Assembly: GCA_012514545.1 (NCBI GenBank)
Contig: JAAZAC010000276.1
Location: 1-9,392 of the forward strand
Reading direction: 5' to 3'
Origin: Actinomycetales bacterium
Lineage (GTDB): Bacteria > Actinomycetota > Actinomycetes > Actinomycetales > Cellulomonadaceae
Length of the DNA stretch: 9,392 nucleotides
Below, one piece after another: positions 1-5,693 of this stretch. The notes beneath the pieces were generated by a model. It was not told where the DNA came from. It made no database searches and saw only the letters and a list, made by a program, of their open reading frames with translations. The translations under genes and the position numbers were made by a program. The number at the start of each line of letters is the position of its first letter. Position 1 is the first letter of the stretch.

Positions 1-702
1 CAGCCCGTCGGAGACCGCCTGCGCCAGCCCGGTGTGCAGGAGCCGGTAGGCCTGCGCCGCCTCCGTGTGGCCGAGGTTCCGACGGCCCTCGCGCGCGTCC
101 ACGACCACGCCACCCGTCGCGTCCAGCCACGCTTCGCGCAGCTCGACCGGCATCCGTCCCGTCTCCGCGACCGCACGCCCGTTCTCCAACGCCCAAGCGC
201 GGATCGCCGCGTTGACCCGCTTCGGCGTCGACGCAGCCCGCGACCACCGCTCACCGGCCCGCCGCGACGCCTCGGCAAGGACCGCCGCGTCCCACTCCCG
301 CACCGCCGCCGGCGTCACCGACGCGAGCGACTGCGCCCCCAGCCGCACGACGCGCGGGCGCGCTCCGCCCACCACGGGCACCTCGGCGTCGATCCACCGC
401 TCGAGCAGCCGCGAGTACAGCTCCCGGGTGCTCGGCGCGAGATCCGCCCGCGTCGCGATCCACCCGCGGAACCACTCCCCGAGCGGCTGCTCGCCCAGCC
501 GCGGGTCCCGCCACACCCCGCGCGCCATCCGCGACACCTCGTGCGCGAGCTCCTGGTCGGCCTCGGCCTTCGTCGGGAACGTCCCCAAGGTCCGCAGGGC
601 GCCGTCCGGCCCGGTGTAACGGGCCTGCCACCTCCCCGAGGGCAGTCGGTGGACGGCCCCGGAGGCGCGGCGGTGGCGCCGGGATCCGGTCGCAGCCGTC
701 AT
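1..702 (-). CDS. Tyrosine-type site-specific integrase, N-terminal part (cut by left window edge)
   Basis: The ATG at 702 opens a frame that stays open to position 1, giving 234 residues. Residues about 14-66 look like the AP2-like arm-site DNA-binding domain of actinobacterial phage and ICE integrases (GAVHRLPSGRWQARYTGPDG, then LGTFPTKAEAD). Residues about 73-235 fit the SAM-like core-binding domain (LGEWFRGWI, STRELYSRLLERWI, AQAYRLLHTGLAQAVSDGL). The catalytic domain with its R-H-R-Y residues would lie beyond the window, so activity cannot be judged. The region between WDAAV (about 137-141) and AQAYRLL (about 216-222) is about 70 residues, longer than the simplest members of the family. 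No alternative in-frame start is visible just upstream, and Shine-Dalgarno pairing is weak. The gene reads away from the adjacent tRNA-Gly, as expected for an element integrated at that tRNA. The family call is firm; the type of element (phage, AICE/ICE or remnant) is unknown. Confidence 0.88.
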   Translation of the reverse strand, partial: MTAATGSRRHRRASGAVHRLPSGRWQARYTGPDGALRTLGTFPTKAEADQELAHEVSRMARGVWRDPRLGEQPLGEWFRGWIATRADLAPSTRELYSRLLERWIDAEVPVVGGARPRVVRLGAQSLASVTPAAVREWDAAVLAEASRRAGERWSRAASTPKRVNAAIRAWALENGRAVAETGRMPVELREAWLDATGGVVVDAREGRRNLGHTEAAQAYRLLHTGLAQAVSDGL

Positions 703-738
703 GGTCGGATCCCACTTCGCTATAGCACGAGCCGACCA
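702..738 (-). promoter_or_regulatory. Possible integrase promoter/operator with inverted repeat
   Basis: TGGTCGG at 702-708 and CCGACCA at 732-738 form a perfect 7-bp inverted repeat. Between them lies the 8-bp palindrome GCTATAGC (719-726). On the minus strand TATAGC could serve as a weak -10 box, giving a near-leaderless integrase mRNA. No good -35 box is visible. It could be an operator for autoregulation or an excisionase site, but this is inference from symmetry and position. Confidence 0.3.
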
Positions 739-798
739 GCAGAAGGGTCCCAGGGAGGTCCGACAGAGCGTCCGTAGCGCCCTGACCTGCGGAAACGA

Positions 799-842
799 TG
801 GAGCGGGTGACGGGAATCGAACCCGCGCTCTCAGCTTGGGAA
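799..842. other. Probable attachment site core in the tRNA-Gly 3' half
   Basis: Tyrosine integrases encoded beside a tRNA usually recombine within its 3' half and leave a duplicate of that segment at the far end of the element. The integrase starts 96 bp past the tRNA 3' end and reads away from it, so the stretch from the anticodon loop to the CCA is the best candidate for this end's att core. The matching copy is not in the window, so the exact ends are unknown. Confidence 0.45.
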
Positions 843-872
843 GCTGAAGTTCTACCATTGAACTACACCCGC
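799..872 (-). tRNA. tRNA-Gly, anticodon CCC
   Basis: Read on the minus strand, the acceptor arm GCGGGTG (872 to 866) pairs with CACCCGC (809 to 803), followed by discriminator T and an encoded CCA ending at 799. The anticodon stem TCAGC/GCTGA encloses the 7-nt loop TTCCCAA, placing anticodon CCC at 838-840. The T loop TTCGATT is flanked by GCGGG and CCCGT. The length is 74 nt with CCA. It decodes GGG glycine codons. The 3' half faces the integrase gene, 96 bp away, making this the likely integration target. All arms are intact, so the tRNA should be functional in its present state. Confidence 0.97.
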
Positions 873-899
873 ACGGCGCCCTGACGAGCGCGCCCGACG

Positions 900-929
900 A
901 TGATACCGGGTCGGCCGCGCGCCGTTCAG
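900..929 (-). promoter_or_regulatory. Probable tRNA-Gly promoter
   Basis: On the minus strand a good -10 box, TATCAT (905 to 900), lies about 27 bp before the mature tRNA 5' end. A partial -35 box, CTGAAC (929 to 924), sits 18 bp further upstream. This predicts a start near 893 and a 5' leader of about 20 nt for RNase P to remove. Confidence 0.5.
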
Positions 930-1120
930 CCCCTCGTCCGCTGGCCGTCCACCGGCCGTCCGCCCGGCCTGCCACCGGGCTCGGCCGACCGACGCGCCGT
1001 GGCCGCGGGACGGCCGCGGTGGAGCGCCGTGACGCCGCGCCGCTCCACCCGAGGAACGAGGCAAGGGACGGGTGGTGGCGGGACCGCCGACCGTCCGCCC
1101 CCGCGCCCGACCGCCGTACA

Positions 1121-1206
1121 CATTTTTCGTCCACAGGGCTGTGGGTCCGACGGCGGCCCTGCGGGTGGAGCTGTGCACAGACATGTGCACCGCCGGTGGA
1201 CGAAAA
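1121..1206. repeat. Cluster of palindromes and DnaA-box-like sequences
   Basis: This segment contains a perfect 11-bp inverted repeat, TTTTCGTCCAC (1124-1134) and GTGGACGAAAA (1196-1206). Inside it are the 10-bp palindrome CTGTGCACAG (1171-1180) and a second TGTGCAC (1184-1190), 12 bp after the first. TCGTCCACA (1127-1135) and CTGTGCACA (1171-1179) each resemble the actinobacterial DnaA box TTGTCCACA or TTATNCACA with one or two differences. The T and A runs stand out in an otherwise very GC-rich spacer. It lies just upstream of the RNA promoter, so it may be a protein-binding regulatory region. No dnaA, dnaN or rpmH gene is near, so it is not evidently the chromosomal origin. Confidence 0.4.
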
Positions 1207-1224
1207 GTCGTGCCGACGAACCCC

Positions 1225-1254
1225 TTGCACCCCCTTCCGGAGGGGGTCTAGAAC
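1225..1254 (+). promoter_or_regulatory. Promoter of the putative structured RNA, with a palindrome in the spacer
   Basis: TTGCAC (1225-1230) is a good -35 box and TAGAAC (1249-1254) an acceptable -10 box, 18 bp apart, predicting a start near 1261. The spacer holds a near-perfect palindrome, ACCCCCTTCCGGAGGGGGT (1229-1247), which could be an operator placed so that a bound protein would block or reshape the promoter. No open reading frame with a credible start follows it; dcd has its own promoter 370 bp further on. Confidence 0.55.
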
Positions 1255-1260
1255 TTCACC

Positions 1261-1558
1261 CAACGGCGACGCCGGAAGGCCAGGAGGACACCGGGGCGAC
1301 CCGGTCCCGAGAGGCCAGAAGGATCGCCGGAGCCGACCGGAGAACGGTGGACCATCTCGGCGGGGCGACCCGACGAGCTGCGGATGGCGCCGCAGGTGTC
1401 CGAACGGACCGGAAGGCTGGTCGTCACCGGACGGCCCTCGGGAGACCGGGAGCCGGACGGCCGCAACGCCAGAGCGGGACCCGCGGTTCGGGAGACCGGA
1501 CCGCAGGTGCGACGGCCGAGCGAAGCCCCTCGGACGCTTACTCCGAGGGGCTTTCGCT
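1261..1558 (+). ncRNA. Putative structured noncoding RNA (about 300 nt) between tRNA-Gly and dcd
   Basis: The segment lies between a recognisable promoter and a strong intrinsic terminator and has no credible coding frame. The plus strand is purine-rich with many GGA triplets. Hairpins seen directly: ACCGGG/CCCGGT with a GCGA loop (1290-1305); CTCG-g-CGGG/CCCG-a-CGAG with a GCGA loop and one G/A mismatch (1356-1377); CTCGG/CCGGG with a GAGA loop (1437-1450); and a long arm (1479-1508) with 12 of 13 pairs, capped by GAGA. The two GAGA hairpins are related copies whose closing pair differs as C-G in one and U-A in the other, which preserves pairing. CCGGACGGCC is repeated at 1427-1436 and 1453-1462. 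I do not recognise the family: it lacks the hallmarks I know for RNase P RNA, tmRNA or SRP RNA. A 6S/Ms1-like regulatory RNA is possible only on grounds of size. Confidence 0.6.
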
Positions 1559-1559
1559 T
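1523..1559 (+). terminator. Strong intrinsic terminator ending the putative RNA
   Basis: AAGCCCCTCGGA (1523-1534) pairs perfectly with TCCGAGGGGCTT (1542-1553), a 12-bp stem with a 7-nt loop, followed by a short T-rich tail (TCGCTT). It lies 75 bp before dcd and separates the RNA from the dcd promoter. Confidence 0.85.
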
Positions 1560-1598
1560 GTGCCCGCGCCGACCGCGTCCGCTGTCGCGGCCGGACCG

Positions 1599-1627
1599 GT
1601 GACGCCGCCCGGCCCCGCGGCTACCGT
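1599..1627 (+). promoter_or_regulatory. dcd promoter, leaderless type
   Basis: GTGACG (1599-1604) and TACCGT (1622-1627) are 17 bp apart. Only six bases separate the -10 box from the GTG start of dcd, so transcription is predicted to begin at the start codon itself. No Shine-Dalgarno sequence is present, consistent with a leaderless mRNA. Confidence 0.65.
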
Positions 1628-1633
1628 GAGCGC

Positions 1634-2209
1634 GTGCTGCTCTCCGACCGCGACATCCGCGCCCAGATCGACTCCGGACGGGTCGTGCTCGACCCCTACG
1701 ACCCGGCGATGGTGCAGCCGTCCAGCGTGGACGTGCGCCTGGACAAGTACTTCCGCCTCTTCGACAACCACAAGTACGCGGTCATCGACCCCGCGCAGGA
1801 CCAGCCGGACCTCACGCACCTCGTCGAGGTCGAGGGCGACGACCCGTTCGTCCTGCACCCCGGCGAGTTCGTCCTCGCCTCCACGTACGAGCAGGTCACC
1901 CTGCCCGACGACGTCGCCGCCCGCCTCGAGGGCAAGTCCTCCCTGGGCCGGCTCGGCCTGCTCACGCACTCCACGGCCGGGTTCATCGACCCGGGCTTCA
2001 CCGGGCACGTGACCCTCGAGCTGTCGAACGTGGCGACCCTGCCCATCCAGCTGTGGCCCGGCATGAAGATCGGGCAGCTCTGCTTCTTCCGGCTGTCCTC
2101 GCCCGCGGAGAACCCCTACGGCTCGCCGCGCTACGGCTCGCGCTACCAGGGCCAGCGCGGCCCGACGGCGTCCCGCTCCGCCATCGGCTTCCACCGCACC
2201 CGCATCTGA
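1634..2209 (+). CDS. dcd: dCTP deaminase (probably bifunctional, dUMP-forming)
   Basis: A 191-residue protein starting with MLLSDRDIR, the expected start and length for actinobacterial Dcd. It deaminates dCTP in the cytosol for thymidylate synthesis; the Mycobacterium tuberculosis-type enzyme, which this closely resembles by recall, also removes pyrophosphate to give dUMP directly. Motifs include VQPSSVDVRLD (27-37), the nucleotide-binding EGKSSLGRLGL (99-109), HSTAGFIDPGFTG (112-124), the catalytic Glu expected at E129 in TLELSN, WPGMKIGQL (141-149) and the C-terminal lid YQGQRGPTASR (171-181). Ala115 and the overall spacing match the bifunctional mycobacterial form. The GTG start is chosen by homology and by the leaderless promoter directly before it; the frame stays open far upstream without conserved sequence. 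The gene is monocistronic. Identity is certain; bifunctionality is inferred. Confidence 0.97.
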   Translation: MLLSDRDIRAQIDSGRVVLDPYDPAMVQPSSVDVRLDKYFRLFDNHKYAVIDPAQDQPDLTHLVEVEGDDPFVLHPGEFVLASTYEQVTLPDDVAARLEGKSSLGRLGLLTHSTAGFIDPGFTGHVTLELSNVATLPIQLWPGMKIGQLCFFRLSSPAENPYGSPRYGSRYQGQRGPTASRSAIGFHRTRI

Positions 2210-2316
2210 GCCTTCACACCCACCCGACCGCCGCAGCCGACATCGCCCCGACCGCCACCCCATCGACCTCCGACCGGACCCACCCCGACCGCCGCCGGAC
2301 CCACCCCCGACCTCCG
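2210..2316 (+). other. C-rich, G-poor spacer after dcd with imperfect direct repeats
   Basis: The plus strand downstream of the dcd stop is strongly C-rich and G-poor, with repeated CCGACCGCC and two imperfect copies of GGACCCACCCC (about 2277 and 2297). A C>G bubble of this kind is the usual signature of a Rho loading region, so Rho-dependent termination of dcd is plausible. No gene is visible. Confidence 0.35.
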
Positions 2317-2386
2317 CCAGAGTGGAACGATCTGCCGGCATCTCGTTCCACTCCGGCCTCGTGGACCTCATCTCGTTCCACTCTGG
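2317..2386. repeat. Three copies of a GAGTGGAACGA motif forming alternative hairpins
   Basis: Copy 1, CCAGAGTGGAACGA (2317-2330), lies on the plus strand. Copies 2 and 3 are inverted: CATCTCGTTCCACTCCGG (2339-2356) and CATCTCGTTCCACTCTGG (2369-2386), exactly 30 bp apart. Copy 1 pairs with copy 2 over 11 bp (12-nt loop) or with copy 3 over 14 bp (42-nt loop), so the two hairpins exclude each other. The position after dcd suggests a terminator or mRNA-stabilising element; an intergenic repeat family is equally possible. Confidence 0.6.
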
Positions 2387-2467
2387 GCCGGAAGAGGAGG
2401 CGCCGCGGGAACGGCCCGGGGCAGCCCTGCGAAACACGGCCGACGCACCCGCGTGACACGCCCGACC

Positions 2468-2473
2468 TACGCT
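2468..2473 (+). promoter_or_regulatory. -10 box of the 2480 gene (leaderless type)
   Basis: TACGCT fits TANNNT and ends exactly six bases before ATG at 2480, the same geometry as the dcd promoter. No clear -35 box or Shine-Dalgarno sequence is seen. It supports the 2480 start over the GTG at 2453. Confidence 0.5.
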
Positions 2474-2479
2474 GCCCCC

Positions 2480-3538
2480 ATGGCTCTACCCCGGCTCGCC
2501 GACGTCGACGACCTCGACGCCGGCCACGTCCTCGCGCTGCCGCCCGGGCCCGGGCCGGAGGCGGTGGAGATCCTCGCGACCAGCCGCTTCCCGCGCGCGA
2601 CCTGGGAGGTGCCCGCCGCCGTCGGCGCGAACGGCGGCACGCGGACCCGCGCGACGATGCCGCCGGGCGTGCTGCGGCTGTCCCGGCTCAGCACGCTCAC
2701 CGGCCCGTTCCACCTCGAGCGCGACGTCGCCGCCGAGCTCGGCCTGCCCGTCCCCGGCGGCACCGCGTACCTGCTGCGCGCCCCCGTCGAGCGCGGCGCG
2801 CCGCCGTGGCCCGGCGCCGGCGACCGCGACGGCCTCGCCCGCGCGTTCCCCGACGGGCTGCCCGTCCGCGACGAGCTGCGGATGCTCGAGTGGCTCATCG
2901 CCGTGGCGCGGCGGCTCGCCGGCGCGGTCCGCACGGCCGCGGGCCGCGACGGCCGCGATCCCGTGATCCTCGCGCCGGACCCGGCGGCCGCCGTCGACCT
3001 CACCGTGTGGAGCGACCTCTGGCTCGACCCCGACGGCGCGCTCGCCGTCATGCGCCAGGCGCTCCCCCGCGCCTACCTCAACCTGCCCGGCGGCACGTGG
3101 CGGGGCCCGCTGCCGAAGGAGGGGACCGGCGTCGTGCCCGGGACGGAGCCCCTCACGGAGGAGCAGCGCCGCCACCTCGCGCTCGAGGCCGAGGCGTTCG
3201 ACGAGGCCACGCTCGCCTCCCCGCCACCCATGGAGGCGTACGGGCTGCTCGCGGACCTCGAGCTCGACGGGATGATCGCGCTGGAGATCGGGCCGGAGGA
3301 CCCGCCGCCGGTCGTCGCGAGCCTGCCGTGGGCCGCGAAGGGCGCCGTCGCCTACCGGGTCCGCTGGGAGCCCGTCGACGAGGCGGACCTCGAGGCCGAG
3401 CGCGCGTCGATCGCCCACCGCGTCGCGCGGGGCCGGGCGACGCCGCTCGTCGTCGCCGTCGCGCGCGCGGTGCACGCGCACGTGGGCGGCGAGATCACCG
3501 ACATGATGGGCTTCGTCGTCGACCCCGCCCACCTCTGA
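2480..3538 (+). CDS. Conserved-looking hypothetical protein, 352 aa
   Basis: The frame shows typical actinobacterial codon use with G/C in third positions, and the protein looks real, but I do not recognise the family. It is predicted to be soluble and cytosolic: no signal peptide and no membrane segment. The N-terminal third is beta-rich in appearance (HVLALPPGPGPEAVEIL, TWEVPAAVGANGG). A helical stretch follows (RDELRMLEWLIAVARRLAGAVRTAAG), then VDLTVWSDLWLDPDGALAVM and a Gly/Pro-rich PRAYLNLPGGTWRGPLPKEG. The C-terminal part is acidic and ends with GGEITDMMGFVVDPAHL. No catalytic motif stands out. ATG at 2480 is preferred because a TACGCT box lies six bases upstream; the longer GTG start at 2453 would add MTRPTYAAP. 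It is monocistronic and converges with the ABC permease gene. Confidence 0.8.
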   Translation: MALPRLADVDDLDAGHVLALPPGPGPEAVEILATSRFPRATWEVPAAVGANGGTRTRATMPPGVLRLSRLSTLTGPFHLERDVAAELGLPVPGGTAYLLRAPVERGAPPWPGAGDRDGLARAFPDGLPVRDELRMLEWLIAVARRLAGAVRTAAGRDGRDPVILAPDPAAAVDLTVWSDLWLDPDGALAVMRQALPRAYLNLPGGTWRGPLPKEGTGVVPGTEPLTEEQRRHLALEAEAFDEATLASPPPMEAYGLLADLELDGMIALEIGPEDPPPVVASLPWAAKGAVAYRVRWEPVDEADLEAERASIAHRVARGRATPLVVAVARAVHAHVGGEITDMMGFVVDPAHL

Positions 3539-3563
3539 GGGCTCCTCGCGGAGGACGCGCAGA

Positions 3564-3614
3564 GGCCGGCGGGCCGACGCCGGGCCCTCCGTCCCGACGC
3601 CGGACCCGCCGGCC
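3564..3614. terminator. Probable bidirectional terminator between convergent genes
   Basis: GGCCGGCGGG (3564-3573) and CCCGCCGGCC (3605-3614) form a perfect 10-bp stem. The intervening sequence carries a direct repeat, CCGACGCCGG (3574-3583 and 3594-3603), that offers secondary pairing. There is no T-run on either side, so termination efficiency is uncertain. It sits between the stops of the 2480 gene and the permease gene. Confidence 0.5.
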
Positions 3615-3644
3615 CCGTGGGCGCCGCGCGCCCCCGACCGCCCG

Positions 3645-4754
3645 TCAGGCGTCGGCGGCCAGCGCCTCGCGCAGCCGCACCCGCGGGCCGGTCCGCAGCA
3701 GCGACCGCTCGTAGATCCGAGCCCCCGCGGCGATGACCGCCGCGCAGGTCGCGAGCAGCAGCACGAGCGCCACGAGCGGCTCCCACCACGTCGCCTCGCC
3801 GAGGAACATCCGCATCGGCATGGCCACCGGCGCGCTGAACGGCACGTACGACAGCACGGTCAGCACCGTCGCGTTGTCGTTGAAGAAGATCACCCCGAAG
3901 TACGGGATCATCGTCAGCATCATCGCCGGGGTCAGCACGGTGTTGACGTCCTCGAGCCGGGACACCAGGGACGCGCTCGCCGCGTACATCGCCGCGAGCA
4001 GCACGAACCCGACGAGGAAGAAGCCCACGAACCACACCAGGGGCGCGCCCAGCGGCGCGAGCACCTCGTCCTGGCCCGTCAGCACCAGGCCGAGCACCGC
4101 CATCGCGGCGAGCGCCGCCGTCTGGCCGAACGCGAGCGCGCTGTTGCCGAGGATCTTCCCCGCGAGCAGGGCGCGGCTCGGCACGGTGGCGAGCAGGATC
4201 TCGACGATGCGGCTCTGCTTCTCCTGGACGGTGCTCTGCGCGATCGTCGCGCCGAAGCCCGCCGCCGACATGAGGAACACCAGCCCGAAGCCGAACGCGA
4301 CGAGGTAGCGCAGGCCGGCGTCGGTCCCGGACGGCTCGAGCAGCTCGACCTCCGGCGCGACCGACAGCGTCGCCACGACCTCCCCCGGCGCCTCGTCGAG
4401 CGCGACGAGGCGGAAGCCGAGCACCCCGCCGTCGGGCACGACGGCCGCGGTCACGTCGCCCTCGCGGACCATGGCCCGGGCGGCGTCCTCGTTCGCCGCC
4501 GGGACGGCCTCCAGGCCGTCGGCCTGGGCGACCACCTCGGAGACCGGCCCGACGACGGCGACCCGCGTCGCGTCGTCGCGCCCCCCGATCAGGGCGCCGG
4601 CCACGATGGCGACGAGCGCGCCGGCCAGCAGGATCGCCGTCGAGATGATGAACGACTTGGTCCGCACCTGGGTGACGATCTCCCGCTCGGCGACCATGAG
4701 GGCCAGCCGCGGGGTCGACGGACGGGGCGGGCGGGCGGTGGTGGTGGCGCTCAT
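3645..4754 (-). CDS. ABC-2 type exporter permease (NatB/YhaP-like)
   Basis: A 369-residue membrane protein in which a cytoplasmic N-terminus leads into TM1 (about 36-57), a large extracytoplasmic domain (about 58-147), then a bundle of about five more segments (near 148-171, 204-226, 237-258, 272-291 and 325-345). The cytoplasmic coupling motif EKQSRIVEILLATVPSRALLAGKILG (residues 178-203) is characteristic of the NatB/YhaP branch of ABC-2 permeases. It would form the membrane channel for the ATPase encoded just upstream. Its ATG overlaps the ATPase stop by 4 bp (ATGA), and a Shine-Dalgarno GGAGGA (4766 to 4761) lies six bases before it, so translation is coupled. Family members export Na+ or peptides and antibiotics; the substrate cannot be read from the sequence. 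Confidence 0.93.
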   Translation of the reverse strand: MSATTTARPPRPSTPRLALMVAEREIVTQVRTKSFIISTAILLAGALVAIVAGALIGGRDDATRVAVVGPVSEVVAQADGLEAVPAANEDAARAMVREGDVTAAVVPDGGVLGFRLVALDEAPGEVVATLSVAPEVELLEPSGTDAGLRYLVAFGFGLVFLMSAAGFGATIAQSTVQEKQSRIVEILLATVPSRALLAGKILGNSALAFGQTAALAAMAVLGLVLTGQDEVLAPLGAPLVWFVGFFLVGFVLLAAMYAASASLVSRLEDVNTVLTPAMMLTMIPYFGVIFFNDNATVLTVLSYVPFSAPVAMPMRMFLGEATWWEPLVALVLLLATCAAVIAAGARIYERSLLRTGPRVRLREALAADA

Positions 4755-5656
4755 CGGGCATCCTCCGGGACGGCGTCGGCGACGACCTCGCGGAAGATCT
4801 CGCCGAGGGTGGGACGGACGGGGGTGAAGGACTTCACGGGGGCGCGGCGGACGGCGTCGGCGAGGACGCCGTGCGCGACGGCCTCGTCGGCCTCGAAGAG
4901 GGCGTAGCCGCCGTCGAACTCGACGACCTCGACGCCGGGCACCTCTCGGACCCAGCCGACGTCGCCCGTGGTGGTCAGCTCGTAGCGGGTGCTCCCGACG
5001 GCGGAGCGCAGCTCCTCGCGCGCGCCCGCCGCCGCGATCCGGCCGCCGGCGATGATGACGAGGTCGTCGCAGAGCCGCTCGACGAGGTCCAGCTGGTGCG
5101 ACGAGAACAGCACCGGCACGCCGCGCGCGGCGTACTCGGCGAGGACGCCCACGACGACGTCGACCGCGAGCGGGTCGAGGCCGGAGAACGGCTCGTCGAG
5201 GACGAGCACGCGCGGCTCGTGCACGAGCGCGGCCGCGATCTGGGCGCGCTGCTGGTTGCCGAGGGAGAGGTTCTCGAGCGGGTCGTCGGCGCGCTCGGCG
5301 AGGCCGAGGCGGTCGAGCAGGTCGCGCGCGCGGTCCATCGCGACGCCCCGCTCGAGGCCGTGCAGCCGGCCGAGGTACGCGATCTGCTCGGCGACCCGCA
5401 TCTTCGGGTAGAGGCCCCGCTCCTCGGGCATGTAGCCGAAGTCGACGCGGTCCTCCGGCTGCAGCGGGTGCCCGTCGAGGGTGACCTCGCCGCGGTCGGC
5501 GGCGAGCACGCCCAGGATGATCCGCATCGTCGTCGTCTTGCCCGCGCCGTTGCCGCCGACGAAGCCGGTGAGTCGGCCCCGCTCCACGGTGAAGGTCACG
5601 TCGTCGAGCACCTTGCGGTCCCCGAAGGACCTGTCGACGCCCTGGATCCGCAGCAT
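4751..5656 (-). CDS. ABC transporter ATP-binding protein (NatA/YhaQ-like)
   Basis: A 301-residue nucleotide-binding subunit. It has Walker A GGNGAGKT (34-41), GYMPEERGLYPKM (74-86, with Glu in place of the Q-loop Gln, usual in this subfamily), signature LSLGNQQ (130-136), Walker B VLVLDEP (150-156) and H-loop His187. The C-terminal extension ends in PVRPTLGEIFREVVA, typical of the accessory domain in NatA-like proteins. It hydrolyses ATP to drive the permease encoded next. The ATG at 5656 is chosen because AGGAG lies four bases upstream; a GTG at 5668 is in frame but has no ribosome site. The gap of 194 bp from the response regulator gene suggests a separate promoter, though regulation by that pair is plausible from neighbourhood. 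Confidence 0.95.
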   Translation of the reverse strand: MLRIQGVDRSFGDRKVLDDVTFTVERGRLTGFVGGNGAGKTTTMRIILGVLAADRGEVTLDGHPLQPEDRVDFGYMPEERGLYPKMRVAEQIAYLGRLHGLERGVAMDRARDLLDRLGLAERADDPLENLSLGNQQRAQIAAALVHEPRVLVLDEPFSGLDPLAVDVVVGVLAEYAARGVPVLFSSHQLDLVERLCDDLVIIAGGRIAAAGAREELRSAVGSTRYELTTTGDVGWVREVPGVEVVEFDGGYALFEADEAVAHGVLADAVRRAPVKSFTPVRPTLGEIFREVVADAVPEDAR

Positions 5657-5687
5657 GGTTCTCCTCACGCTCGTGGTGACGGCGACG

Positions 5688-5693
5688 ACGCTA
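5688..5693 (-). promoter_or_regulatory. Possible -10 box for the ABC exporter operon
   Basis: TAGCGT (5693 to 5688, minus strand) lies 31 bp before the ATPase ATG, leaving room for a short leader that includes the AGGAG ribosome site. The same hexamer serves as the -10 box of the histidine kinase gene. No convincing -35 box is seen, which would fit an activator-dependent promoter. Confidence 0.35.

Noticed and set aside
251..715. Minus-strand 154-codon frame beginning at 715
   Set aside because: It overlaps the integrase in another frame and is Arg/Gly/Ala-rich; the integrase frame from 702 carries recognisable domains.
1121..1206. Chromosomal origin of replication
   Set aside because: The DnaA-like sites are imperfect and no dnaA, dnaN, rpmH or gyrB gene is present; only a regulatory or minor binding cluster can be argued.
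900..2012. Plus-strand frames of several hundred codons through the tRNA-dcd spacer
   Set aside because: They run through the structured RNA, its terminator and dcd in the wrong frame or as an upstream extension of dcd, with no conserved motif and shadow-like composition.
2317..2386. CRISPR-like repeats
   Set aside because: There are only three copies in mixed orientation with spacers of 8 and 12 bp between them, and no cas genes.
2053..3714. Long plus-strand frame (553 codons) across dcd and the 2480 gene
   Set aside because: The product is Arg/Pro/Ala low-complexity typical of an out-of-frame reading of GC-rich genes, and it overlaps two better-supported genes.
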